Positions 11,501 through 24,800 of a stretch of 64,000 nucleotides of DNA are shown in pieces. Made by a program: the position numbers and the translations under genes. Position 1 is the first letter of the stretch; the number at the start of each line of letters is the position of its first letter. The notes below the pieces were generated by a model, which searched no databases, was not told the origin of the DNA, and worked only from the letters and a program-made list of their open reading frames with translations. The DNA comes from Fratercula arctica (Eukaryota; Chordata; Aves; Charadriiformes; Alcidae). The stretch is from the NCBI GenBank assembly GCA_947846985.1, contig CANTUZ010000005.1, forward strand, positions 50,743,389 to 50,807,388, read 5' to 3'.

Positions 11501-14500
11501 CTACAGATTTGCTGCTGTTGTGCCCATGGCCAACTATTGATTTCAGAGAGTAGCAGTTGGCAGCCACATGGCTCTGCTGCCAGCGTGTCCTTCTTCCTTC
11601 CCTCTTCTATGTCAATGAGCTCCAGCATCCAAAGAGCAGTGGTAGCAATGCACTCAAGATATTTTTGGAATAGTTTTAATTGTTGAGTTGTGCTGTGGTG
11701 TTAGAAGTGATCCAGATGTCCTACTAACTAATCTTACATTTCCATTCCATGTTACTTGAGGGCACTGACAATTGCCTTCAGTCTCCTGAGATTTAATTTT
11801 CACATTACACTTTTGTCAGTGAACAAATGCCATTGGAAGCTGTTTCTTTAGCAAATCTTAGTTTAGTGAAAAGTAGAAGAAGCATGAGAAAGAGATTTCC
11901 CCAGACAGCTAAGGCAATAAAAATAGAATGTATCTCTTTAAAAGAATTTAATTCTGAGTTCCAATAAAACAGACAATTTAATCTTTCTCTTCTTCTTTCT
12001 TTTTCCCTTTTTTTAAAGTTTAATAGAAGTTACAGTAGTGTGGTTTCAAATAATATCAGAGGATCTAATTATTTTTGTTAAGAATCATGAAATACTTCTA
12101 AGCGGTACTTTATTACATTCAATTTCAAATCACATTTAATTATTATCTCCTAAATAAAAGGAAGGAACGAAAAATTATGAAGTCTGCACAGACTGAGCGT
12201 ATCTATTTGAATTCAATTCCTAAACCTTGAGCTCCTAATTTGATTATAAATTGAAACATTTGTGGGACTACTAATTCCATTGCAATCCTCATTTCAAATA
12301 CCCTGACTGATGGCTCTACTTCTCTGATAGCCTTTTGCAGAACATATCAGATGTCTTTGGGATTTTTTGTTACTTTTCTTTTTAACAAAGAGAAGAGCAC
12401 TTTCTGACCTCAAGTATGCAGTTATCAAGACAACAGATGAGAATGCTGAAATCACAACTTTGGCTTCATCTCCTTCCACTGGGTGAGTTTCTTCATTTTA
12501 ATTGGGTACAGGGCCAGGGAAGTACTATTACAGGCAGAAAGGGAACCATACTATTAGCTGGACCATTTGTATGTGCTTCCAAGTACCTGAAATTAAATTA
12601 ATTCTGCTTCTCTCTAGAAATGCCTTGGAACTTTCCAGCTTGATTTGATGACTGAATTTGAAGGAGTGATTGTGTTTGGTTTCTTTTCTTCCCCTGGTAG
12701 ATCAATATTCTATTTTCCACTTATTTTTTAAATCTCTCTCTCCTACTCCACTTTACAAACTGACTGCCAACTGACTGGGATGGAAATATTCAAGAGTTAC
12801 ACACTAAGAAAGAATATGCCGTTGTCCTGGCTACTCAAAGCCTAAGGAATAATTGAAAAAATTGAATTAGAAGCAGATAAAAATACTGAAAGGTGCTTAT
12901 AATTAAAAGATGTTGCTCAGGCTCTCCAGTACAGGTTCATTGGTTTACTAAGAGCCTTGTATTACTAAGATCCCCCTGCAAAAGTTAGAATACTTTACGA
13001 TGAGATCTGCTTGGTGTCTGTAATAAGGTTTTACAAAGGACATACAAATGGCAGAACATGGCAAGTAAACATTTACTCTTTTAGTGCAGCAGACTGCCTA
13101 CAGTAGAACAGGATCATTTTTCCTGTATAATTATTCTATCGCACAGCATGGATTGCATTCTGTGGATACAGGGAAAGGCAACTGGACTTTTCTGTGGGCA
13201 GGTAGAGCTGACAGGCATTACTGTGTCCTTGGAAACAGTCCTTTATTCTGCATACTGGCTATTTTGAATCATAAGATAACAAAACCATGCCACTTAAAAA
13301 ATATCCAAGCAACAGAACTGGTAATGCCATAAACAAGAGGAGTTCTACAGGGCATGTTGACTTACTGTAAATCAGTCTGAATGAAAACAATAGGTTTTGA
13401 ATATTTAGTTGAAGAAAAATAGAATAGGTAGCGATGTTTTGGATAAGATTTTTGGTTGGGACCTCTAATTTGTGTTCTCTCTGTGATGGGTTTGTCCCTT
13501 CTCTCTGTGACTGATTTTTGGGATGAAGGACATTGCATAAATCCAGTCAGTTTCTCAAGAGTATTGAGGGAAGAAAGAAGAATCTATGGTCTATTAAATA
13601 ACATAGTCAGATGTGGTTTCCTGTTGGTTATTGAGACCTGTGTTCTTTTTTCTTCCTCCAAGAATTTAACTTAAAAGCCCAATCTTTCAATTTAAACTTT
13701 TTGTTAGCAGAAGAGGCTTTCACAACAAAAGGTACTAAGGATGTCTTGGATCAAGCTGTAAGGAGATCCCTGGTGAAAAGACTGCATTACACATCTCCAG
13801 CTTTCTCAGACTGTATTTCTGTGGCACTGCACTATTGTTAATAAGCCCTGCTGATTAACAGAAAGATGACTCTTCAGGGAAAGTTCTCCACAAGTGCCAC
13901 TAAACTGCCTTGAGGGATCAAAATCTGTTCAGGTTCCCTTTCCCAGTCTGTGCTTGTGACAAGCATTATTGCACAAGAAAAACGAACAACTTTGTAGTCA
14001 ACAACCAAAAGTGAGGATGACACATCAGTGCCCTGAACGCATACCCTTTTCTTGCTGTCTGCTTGGCTCCATGAATCTTGCAGTATGTTTATCCCCCAGG
14101 CAATCCATTGCTTAATGTGTCCTCTATTTTGAATCATCATTCTAAGATATATCTCTCTTCAAATCTTTAGAGAAAGCCTTTATCTATAGACTTGGTTCTG
14201 AGATCCAAAAAGCTAAAAAAGCTGGGTATGGCATTTCACTCCTAGGCACATAAGTCACCATTGAATCTGTATTTATGTATCTGTCTTGAACTGGTTTCTG
14301 TTAAGCACTCTGCCTAAGTTTTAGGCATGGCAAAGTTTCACGGTACAGTTTTTTGAGGATGAAGCAGACTCAGAGTTCATGCATTTCCAATAGTGGGTCT
14401 GTCTGCAAGCTTTATCAGCTTGTTTTTCTTTCCAAAACACAGTTTTCACTTCTTTTTGCACTCTAGAGCCAGAGGAGTTAATGAGCTGGATCCTGTTCTG

Positions 14501-17500
14501 TCTCAGTACCTACAGAATTAACAGCTAAGTTCTCATTTTCAAAATAATTTCAAGGGAATTATATTAAAGACACTAATAAACTGTTTGGTTAGATTTTGAT
14601 GTCCCTATGTGAATTACAAGTACTAGGTATTTACAATTCTTAAGACAATATGTTTGAGTCTTGGATCCTAGAAATTGTCATTGTACTCAAAATGCACAGC
14701 TTCCACTTACGTGGAAAAAAAAATAATGAAGCAACTTCAAAGCAAGGACAGTAAAAGACCTCTAATGGCAGCATACTTGTTGCCTAAAACTGTTTTGTAA
14801 ATTACATTTCCTAAAGTAGGAAAATGGATTCCACAATCCAAAATTAAATTCAAAGGGCAAAGTAAAAAAGAGTTACTTCCTTGCATAAGAAGCCCTAATA
14901 ATGTCAAAGACAACAGCTGAAAATTTGTGTGACTAGCAGGAACTATTTTCTTAATAATTGCTAAATTTGTATAGAGGAAAGCTGGTAGAAACATTGCTCA
15001 AACATAACATGAACATCATGGTGACAATTCATCAGAACACCCAGGCGAGACACTTTTGTCTCCATGAAATACACTGCAAAACCCTAATTACTTTTTCATT
15101 TGCTCTCACCAAGCCTTCCTGGCTGCTGTCAATATCTTTCCATACCCATGGCGACATCTGTCTTCCACTTCATTGCCAGTTTTAACTTACACAGTAGCAG
15201 CAGTACTTAAAATATTGTTTCCTTCTCTAAAATTTCTTAGTTATGGTTCTTTCTCAGACCAGAAGTCGGTGTGAATCAGAACAGTCTATTCCACCTAAAT
15301 GGCTTTTCCTTTAGACACCTCTCTGTTGTTCCTAAAGAGGGTGGCTACCATTTCACAAACACACACATACTGTGTTACTCATGTCCCTTCAGTTATTCTT
15401 GTCTTTCACTAGTTGTAACTAGACCATCCAATCTGTGTTATTTGGCGAGGCAGGAGTGACTGTCCCTTTAAACTGAGGCATGGAGTAAGGATTCATAGGG
15501 GACCTGCTCTCTTAAGTGCTCAGTGCACAGCTCAGACCGTGGTAGAAGGAGGTCTGCTAAGAAATGAAGACAAAGCCAGAGCTAGCTTCCTTTCTGTCTG
15601 GTTCTGATTTCTTTCTGGTTTCTTTTAGTCCTCTCTATTAGGAGATGGTAGTTGTCCTTAACTTCACAGAATGCAGTTTTGTATCTTAGATTGGGATCAA
15701 GGGGTAGAAGGAAGGTTTTCTGTATATTGCTAAATTTATCACAGATGCACCATATTATCTTACCTTTTAGGGCCGATTAAATCTCCTGTATGTATGACAC
15801 TGAGCTAGCACCACACATGAGTTTATTAAGAGTTAGACTACTTTCCTGAGACAGTTCTTTCATTTGATGACAGAGATTAAATTCAAATTTCTGGGGTATT
15901 CTTGTTGCTTTTTCCTTATAACTGGACCCATGTGAGAAGCCTTTGCTAAGATATTATCTAAATGTCCTTCTTCTCTTTCCCAGGATCAGTTTTGTTTTTA
16001 CCTCAAATTCTCCAGAATATTGATTAAAAAATATGGATTTTTTTTTTTTATGATGGCAAGCTTCTGTTCTCACCCAAAGGAGAAAGTACACATTTTATTC
16101 CTTCAGCTCCTGGTTTATTGTATGTCTGCTCTTCAAGAAAGACTGAATTTATTTTTGAATACCAAGTTACTCTGTACTTGTGAGAAAATAATAGTGAAAT
16201 AACAGAAGTGTAGACAGCCACATCACTGCTAAAAACTTACTGTTCACTATAATGTCCCTTCACTGAAAATGTTTATTTCCAAGACGCTCTTAAAACTTCA
16301 TGAACGAAGGAAACTATAAAAATGAATTTAATCAAAATGAATGTTGTCCAGCTTTTTCTGTGTTGCTACTGTTTGGTGAAAGATTGTTATTGCTGCAAGG
16401 TTAGGCATTTAGCTTTATTTCACAGTACTTGTTTTAGATCAGTAGCTGCTTTTTTTTATATAAAATGCCTTAGTAGCATTAGTGCCCCTGCAACTTGGGC
16501 TAGTTATCTTCAGTTTTGCATACCAGAGTTTCTTTTATCTCTTAAAAAAAAAAAAAAAGGTAAAAAAAAAAAGCAACCTTGATTATTGTCTTTCTGGGTT
16601 AAGAAAGGACAAGTCAGATGGTCTCCACTGCTGGGTAAATGATGTTCAGAAGTATTAAGCTGAGAAAATACCTGTTCATGTGATGTTATAATATGCTTTT
16701 AAATTCTGAAATGGAAGCGCTTACTCAAGTACAAAAGTGCATTTTACAAAGATTATAGTAGTATCTTTCCCTGGTTTTCTTCTTTATTGTAGATATAAAG
16801 ATGATTGTTTTTTCTTTCCTCCTTTTGAAACAGTTTATTTTCGCAAGTCAGTCTGCCTGTGGTGTGAGAAGGTCAAGTGCCTCAAGTTGGAATATCAGAG
16901 CTATCTTTTACTGGTGGCACTGGCACCGCTAAGTGTTTTGAACAGAAAATAACATTGACTGACACAGCAAGAGATATTGGCCTGAAATCTTCGAGCCTAC
17001 ATTGTCAATCTGAAAAGCTACTACAACTACAAATTCCACTAGACGAAGCAAGTTCTGGAGTATCCAGGAGCTTTGAATAATGGAGGCAAATAGTCAAAGT
17101 CCCAAGTGGGGAGAGGCCTAGATATATGTTCATGTGAATTATCCCTGCTATTTCAGCCTGCAAGTTCAGTGCTTGTTTCCAGTGGTAATATTTTGATAAT
17201 GGGTTAATGCAGATTGTTATGATGGAAATGAAATTAATGAAATTGATAAGGGGGAGGAAGGAGGTGCTTACTCTACCCTATTCATTCAAAAGTGAATAGT
17301 CTCCTGTGGATGCTATCTTCATTTACCTCCAACAGTTCAATTAATCTTAATTAGACTTGTTTATTAGGAGATTTGAGTATGTTTATTTAGCACTGAAGCT
17401 TTTCGCGTGCTCTTGTCCAAACAGACTGAAGAAGTGCAATCAATTAAATGATATAGGGAAGTAGAAAATGAAGACTGTTTCAGCAGGATGTATACAATGT

Positions 17501-18939
17501 GTGATCTTAGAGATGCATTGCACCTTTAAATCTTTGCCATTTCTTACAAACCGGATAAAATGCCTCCTTGAAATCATTCTGCAGAGGCAATGTAGAGAAT
17601 ATATTAGACCCAGTATCTCCATGACAGCGCCTGTATTAAAAATGGATGGACAGCTTCCGAATACCCATTGTTTGCTGTCACCACAGATAGGATTCAGCTA
17701 ATGAAACAGCTAATTAGATTTTTGTAATCCTGTCGTCATTGTTTGAGAGGTGACATTTTGCTTTAATTTCTCATGTGGATCTCTTCAGTCTAGGAAGGAA
17801 CACTTTCCTCTGGCCAACTTGGCTCTTGTCACTTTGCTGGAATGGCAGTTCCCTCTGTTGGTTGTAATATTGTAATAAAATCACTGCCTTCCCAAACACA
17901 ACTATGTCACTCTGCATTTAAATAGAAAAGAATAGGAAAATGAGGATCCGATTAGTCAAACAGGCCTGTGTTCAAAATCCATTTCTGAAATCAAGTAGTA
18001 GAATTGGATTGAGTTCATAATGGAAGAATTACTTAGGTATTATTACAAACTGTATTACATATTCATCAACTTGCTGAATGTGCATGGCTTTGCCAGACGT
18101 TCTCCACTCCCCACTCCTCATTTCTATCCAGTGCAGATGCAGCAAAGGGATAACAACCAAGTTAAAAGCTTCTAAATTAAGGAGTAAGACAAGTTTGGGT
18201 GGATGCTGAATATTAATCTCACAGCCACATTCTTCTGCAATGTAAGAAAATGTAACTTTCACTGATAGCTCTCTGACTTCAGCAGTGCATCACGATGAGG
18301 CTAATTTATGAGAGAGTGTTGTTCTTGAAGCTTAACTGAGTTGTGTGTTGTTTTTTGTTGAAAACCTCCCGGCTAATAGTATCTCTGCTGGTATTGATTT
18401 CTAATGGGAGTTGGGAGCTTTATTCCCTTAGAGATTCTTCTGAAATCCCTGCAATTAGAGAAACAAAATTACACTGACCAGAAAAGCTGTATTAATTGGT
18501 AACTCAATATAGTTTGACCCAGATTGTCTGTGTTTCTGCCTGGGTGGTCCCCTGCCATCTGTAGGGCTCTGAGTTCTGTCTGCAAGAAGCTCACTGGGCA
18601 GCTCAAATTATACTCAGAAAAGTCTTTGTGTTGAGTCCTTACATTTAGTATGTTAAAATAAAAAAGCTGAATGAATTGGTGTGCAAGTTACCATCCTTCA
18701 GGGCAGGTACAGTTTGTTGAACCGCCTTATGATGTCAAACACATTCTCCAGACTTATATGATATAAAAAATACTGTAATGTGACTCAGAGTGTTTATATG
18801 AATCTATATGGCAAGTGACCTGCACAGCTGATCAGATTATGGGATTACTTGATAAAGTACCTTGCCCACTGCTATTCTGTTAATATTAATGCCACAGACC
18901 TATTCAGTTGAATTACATAAGTGGTATATATGAATGTGC
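8586..18939. other. unique DNA, no gene seen; possible conserved non-coding stretch at its end
   Basis: This is about 10 kb without a recognisable repeat or gene. Open frames are short (88 codons at most) and resemble nothing known. A run of A15-GGT-A11 lies at 16544-16572. The part around 17100-17900 differs from its surroundings in word use, holds homeodomain-type sites such as CAATTAATCTTAATTAG, and is reported separately as a candidate conserved element. Confidence 0.5.
16544..16572 (+). repeat. interrupted poly(A) tract
   Basis: Fifteen A, then GGT, then eleven A. No retroposed gene or SINE is visible upstream, so it is called only as low-complexity sequence. Confidence 0.9.
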
Positions 18940-19136
18940 TGTATTTCTTTAGCACTTATAAATACAAAATCTCAAGGGCTAAATGTACAGACTGCCTCAC
19001 AACATCTCTGTTGTAGTAGATGCCATCACCACAGTGTTCTTAGGCAAACTTCAGCAAAGAAAGTTAAGTCTCGAGTCAAGTCAGAGGCCAAACAGGATTA
19101 GAAACTGGATCTCCTAACTGAGCTCCAGCTGTTAGT
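18940..19136 (+). mobile_element. ancient MIR-like SINE remnant
   Basis: Ordered matches to the amniote MIR/L2-type repeat can be seen: TAGCAC, AAATCTCAAGGGC, CTCACAACATCTCTG, AAGTTAAGT, then GGATTAGAA, CTGGATCTCCTAACTG. The usual order in the family is ctcacaac, gttaagtgacttgcc, ggattagaacc, ggtctcctgac. It is highly diverged and without a clear tail, as expected for an insertion older than the bird lineage. This is recognition by eye; the exact family (MIR, or a CR1/L3-derived relative) is open. Confidence 0.6.
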
Positions 19137-21819
19137 GAGTCTGTGGTATCAGCTCCTTTTCATGGTATGTGTGTCAGACATTTTGACTCTGTTTTTTTTC
19201 GTGCATCAGAAGAGCTATGTTTTTCAGGAACTTGGGTCTAATGTTGAAGTAGTTCAACATTCACACCTTCAGTTCTTTTTTTAAGTGAGAAGACAATAGG
19301 TTTTTTGTGATCAGATGCGAACCACACAATTAGTACCCTTAAAAAGGAGGAGAAAAGAAAAGGCTAATTGCAAAGGATAGTTGGAAAATGTTTCAAACTT
19401 TTCACAGTGTATTCTATTTCTGTAAAATTTGATCATATTTTAGCTCGACTTTTCATGAATTTTGTTTTCCGTTGTCATTCTTTGTCTCCCTTATGTATAT
19501 TTAGAACTCATTTGAATAGCTGCTTTGGTTTCTTCAGATGCTGTCATCTACATTTTGCGTAACTGAAATGTTCTGTTTTCAGAGTACATCTGAAATGAAC
19601 TAAATTACATGGGATGTAACTGCTTTCACAGCATTGTTGGAAGCCTGCTGCTCTTTTTATGATCTTTAAATGTTTAAACATTGTACTTAGACAGTATGTC
19701 TAAGAGATTGTGTCTCATACCATTGAGTTTCTTTTGTTGTTATGAATTGTTGAGAAGTTCTTGGAAAAAGCTTTTTTTTAAATAAAGCAATATTTACTTT
19801 TAGAAGAGAAACTGTTGACTTTTAATCATAATCTTTTAGTGGTTATTTTGAAAAACAATTATTTTTAGGTACTGAAAAAAATGTTTTCTTTTTTCTGTTG
19901 CTTGTATTAAAATACTTTTCTTTCTGAAAATAAGAATGGCTCAAGTAGAGCAAGATGAATTTCTACAAAATGCTTCATACCTCTCTTCACTTAAAGGAGA
20001 AGGAGCTATTTTTAGCATGTATAAGTCATGTCAAGGTTTAAAGGATGCTAAAAAGGGGAAATTCTATATTTTTCCAGGGTGTGTTAGTTAATTTTTTAAG
20101 TATGGACACTTGTCTACTAAGAAGTAGAAGAAAACATAATTTCACATTTTTCCTGAATTTGGAGATATTAATGAGTTTGGTCACTAGAGACACAAAGCCA
20201 GTCCTCTTAGTAACATAGTTATAATTTAACACCCTCTGAGTCATGTAGCCCTTCTGTGTACCTATTCATTATTAGTGGTAACTGTATGAAAAGGGAAGTT
20301 GTTTGTCTGCTCCTGCTGCTTATTCTCCACCAGAAAGCATAATCCTTTGTTTGTGGGCAGCACAATTAGCCGCTCTGGAGATCATAATTATTTCATACCT
20401 GGGGCTTAGAAGACGCTGAGGGAAAAAGATACTCTTAAGCCTTGTGTGAAAATATTGAATTTACTTAGAGTTACTTTTCGAAGTTTCAGTTACCTGAGAC
20501 ACGCGAATATCTATAAAAGATGTTTATCTGCTGAATCCACAAGTGCATGTGGGAATATGCGTGTGGAATAGTGCTGATCTAGTTATAGTACACAAAGCAA
20601 ACCACAGCAACAACAGAAAAAACAAAATAATGACACAAGATGTGGCACAAAAGTAAATGCCCAAACAGCATATTATCTTACAATGGAAGTATAACTGATT
20701 GACAGAGTATAGATTTAATCTTCCAGGGTACCTCATGAAACTGCTATGAGGTAGCCTGACTGAGAAGTCTGGGAAAGAGAGAACAAAACCTGTGACCAGG
20801 TGGACCAAGTAGTGGTAGCTTTTTCTTCCCCTCTGGTAGCTATTGTCCTTCTTTGTAATAGGTGTTGATATGGTATTCTTGGCCCTATTTCCAGTGTTAA
20901 GTGTGGTGGCATGCAAATACATGCTTTTTCCAATTCATTATCTGATAGAAGTTCAAACAAATTTACATGCTTCAAAAGACAGGTATTGTATTTTCAAATT
21001 TATAACTTATCTAACTTATTTAAAGTGACAGTGATATTAAGCCTCACATGTAACTGTTTCAGTAAAGTAGGGCACATTCTGGTATTCTTATTCATACTGG
21101 CTGAGGCTATGTATTCTAGCAAACAGCAGCTAATGATAATTGTGGCTCTGTAAGAAATCATATTTTCTATTTTAAAAAGTAGTGATAGATTTCAATCTGT
21201 TAATTTATCAACCATTTGTATCACCAGGACTCAGTATAGACAGTGTGCTCAGGGCCTAGAAATTGACAAGATTAAAAAAACCAAATAATTTTAAACCCAG
21301 AACTTTACGGTTCAGTTTAATTTCTACCTCTATGGTTTTGAAAAATATCTGCTTACTTTGGTTCCAGGGATGAAATTTTACTTCTGTAGGCCCAACACAT
21401 CTGTGAAAGAGCAATCTTCATTCTACTTTGATTTCTTCATCATCAGAAAAATAGCCAGCTAAATTGCAGCTTTTCTATCAGTGATAGTAATTTGACAAGA
21501 ATACAGAGTTCAATTTTAAGCTTTGAGCTGAGTTAGTGGCTAAGACAGAAAAAAATAAATCCTCCACTGAAGCTGAGCATACTTGATTTCTGGTTGCCAA
21601 AATGATTGATGTTAAACCTCATAATACGTTTTTCTTAATAGAGTCACTTTGAAGTAGATCAACATTAAAACAATAGTTAAGCATGTCAATTAAAGCATAT
21701 AAGCATCCATTTTATTGTTTCAGAACCAATAGTTCATTTCAATTTAATTTTATTTATAACATATTTAACATGAATATATGCAGGTAAGAAGGAACCAGGA
21801 AAGTGAGTACGTTTTGCTT

Positions 21820-21836
21820 AAAAAAAAAAAAAAAAA
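21820..21836 (+). repeat. poly(A) tract, 17 bases
   Basis: This is an uninterrupted run of A. There is no recognisable retroposon body upstream. Confidence 0.9.
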
Positions 21837-24800
21837 TCGTTATTTGACCTGTAAGAGCATTTAGTGGATGCTGTCAAAATTAGAATCCATTGTATTGCCG
21901 ATAATATGTATAAAAAAGACCCTGTATATTCTGAAGAGTTTGTCTAGACAAAAGTGATATGCAAGAACTGCTAGGGAATGAAAATGACAGCTTCAGTGGT
22001 ACGAGCACACTGCATGACTTGCAGCATGTGTAGTTTGATGTTTCTCAATAAACTGTTTCATAATGTTGAATATTCTGTGCCATCTTGCTGTTCTCTGAGT
22101 GTTCTTTCACATGCCACTACCACCAGTTGCTTCTCTTCATGCAGTTTCCATTATTTCTTCACTGGTCTGCTTTTTTCGTTGTATATGGCAATCCCCAAAT
22201 ATCCATGCACTAATCAGCTATTGAGCAAATGACCTGATCAATGGTGGTACAGTCCGATGCTCAAAAACAAGTACTAGATGGAAAACAATTGTTTGTACTG
22301 CTCAGTTATTTCCCTTTCCCATATTTTTTTTGTAATAAAGCCATCCATCATCCAACTCTGCAAACAGTAGAACATGTCTGCTATTAGAAACGATGCCAGC
22401 ATGGCGTTGCCTGGGAAGCAGCTCTGTTGTGATCCTGTGCTCCTGAAAGCTAGGTCTGGACAACAGTTTAGCTTATCGACATCACTTAGTGTCCTGGAAT
22501 CCCCTTATAAAGGCAGTGCTTGGAAGGACAGATGGAAAATGGAAGGGAGACAAATCAGAGGGATTCATGTGCTCTCTATCTGTATTTCACAGAAAGACAG
22601 CAATGAATATAATTTAGTCTTCTCCTTTGTTTCCTGGCACTTATGCAACTAAATGGAAGAGATTTAATATATCTGTTTCTAAATGTATTTAATAGCTACT
22701 GACATGTCCTTCAGCAACCAAAAAGTCATCATGTTACACATCAGCTTGGTCCAAAAAAATTTAGTCCAAAAGTCAGCAGTGCTTCAGAAAGGAAATATGA
22801 CTGAAAACCTGGCAGTAAAGTTAACTTGTGTTATGTGTGTCATCACTTCTGCTAAAGTGCTTATAGTACCATTTCAGCAATTAATTTAAAACAATTAGTT
22901 TAGGAGTCCAGATCATTCCATATTGTGAATTCTTACTGGGATGGCATAAAGGAGGAAGGAAAAAAACAAGCAAACAAAAAGAACTAGCAGCCTTGAAAGT
23001 TCTGGCGTTTATAGTACGAAGTCTGCAGTTGTGCCACCTAGGAGCAAAGGTGGCTATTGCCCTTATAACCTACTTCAGAAACTCAACAAATTCTGTTGAG
23101 CTTTAGGCACTGGTGGTGGCTAAATGTATTCGGAGGCATCCTCGTGCTCTCTCTTGTTCTCAGTTTGCTGTGACTGTTTGACTTCTTGCTTTCAGGGAGA
23201 TTTTGGGGTTAGTATCTCTACCTTAAGCAGCTGCTGTAGTGATTAATATTCATTTCCCAAGAACTCTCTTAGGACTGGTCACTAGGATGTGGTTACAATA
23301 GCAAATGTACCCAGCTTCAATCACAAATTATAGCTATCATGAAACTCCATTCTTGTAAAAACTGCTGGAGGCCCAGTCACCCAAACTGCACCTGCTGATC
23401 TTCTGTGTACTCACGGGATTTGCTTCAGTTGTCTTTTCCCTGACAGAATGTCATTCAAAGGAGCAGACTTCATATTCTTTTTACATATTCTGCAGAAAAT
23501 GTCACAGTGATATTTTTCCCAGTGTTTAATACAAAAAAAGGAAGCAATATTTTTAACAATAGTAAATTGTTTAAAGGTGTCTAACAAGCCAACTCTGTCA
23601 CGGAATATTGTAGCATTCTGCTGATCTTGTTTCACATAAATCCATTTATTTTTGTTTGGAGCCTTCAGTTATGCGTTAAAGTACTTTCCAGAAACATTGC
23701 CTTTCGTTCTGTTGACATACTTATTGGTCAGAATATCTCCGAGGAAAGACAGGCTGTTTACTAAGCACCTCTTAAAGGCAGTTGGTTGAATAACTGGCTT
23801 TCTGTTCCTTCTGGAAATGGACTTCGGAGAGAGGTTTTTTCTAAAATGTCAATTTTGCTTTGCATCTCAGCAGAGGAAGGTATAATTAGGTATAATTCCT
23901 AACAAGTCAGGCCCTCAGTATTGGGCAACATTTCACAAGACAGTTTAAAATTTAACTGGAACAATGTAGCCTGCTTGAAACCAATCATTTATTGAAGCTG
24001 CGAAACTGGGTTCTGCACATAAAAATGTGATTTAGGCTTGGGGCTGCTGGTGAAAACCAGATGATGGTGCTTGTGGAATAACTAAGGGCACCTCTATAAC
24101 GAAAACATTGAACAGAGGCAGAAAGAGCCTTGTGGGACAGTCCATGGGAACAGCTGTGTCTTACCATGGTGCAGGCAGCATGTTTTGCTGCCGCTATACA
24201 GAGGAAATGAATGTTGTGAGGGACTGAAAATGGTTTACCAAGCAAACATATTCAGGCTGCGGAAGAAAACTGCTTTTCTTTTCTTGCTTACACCATGAAA
24301 GAAATATTTTAATTTTGCCACTATTAATGCTTATGCAATCCATTGTTAATATAGCATATCTTACACAGATATGGTAAGTATCTGTCTAATAGGGGAACTG
24401 TCAAGTCCTTATGTTGTGACCTTACATGAGGAAGGACTCATAACAGGATTATTTCACTGACTAATAGTGATTTTGGACAATTTTCCCAATATAAATGCCT
24501 CTTGTCTGTAAAATGGGTATGAAAGTCATGATACAAAGGTACATATTAAAAAAATACTATTCAGGACTTTTATTAAAAACCTAATACATAGGTGCTTACT
24601 ATTAAATATGATCATAAAGAAATAATGAAAACCAGTACCTTGATTTAGAAAGAGTTAAATCCTTTCAAGACAATTCTTGCTTTGCAAGCTGATATGAGAA
24701 GAATTATCAGATCTCACCCTGAAGGCGTCATCTGATGTTGGGTGCATGTGAAATAAGGTATTTTATAAGCATTAGAAAGAATGTTACTACTCCTAAAAAT

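Noticed and set aside
20524..20922. 132-codon minus-strand open frame
   Set aside because: No similarity to a known protein. It overlaps another minus-strand frame at 20733-20975 and a plus-strand frame at 20843-21028, and shows no exon structure.
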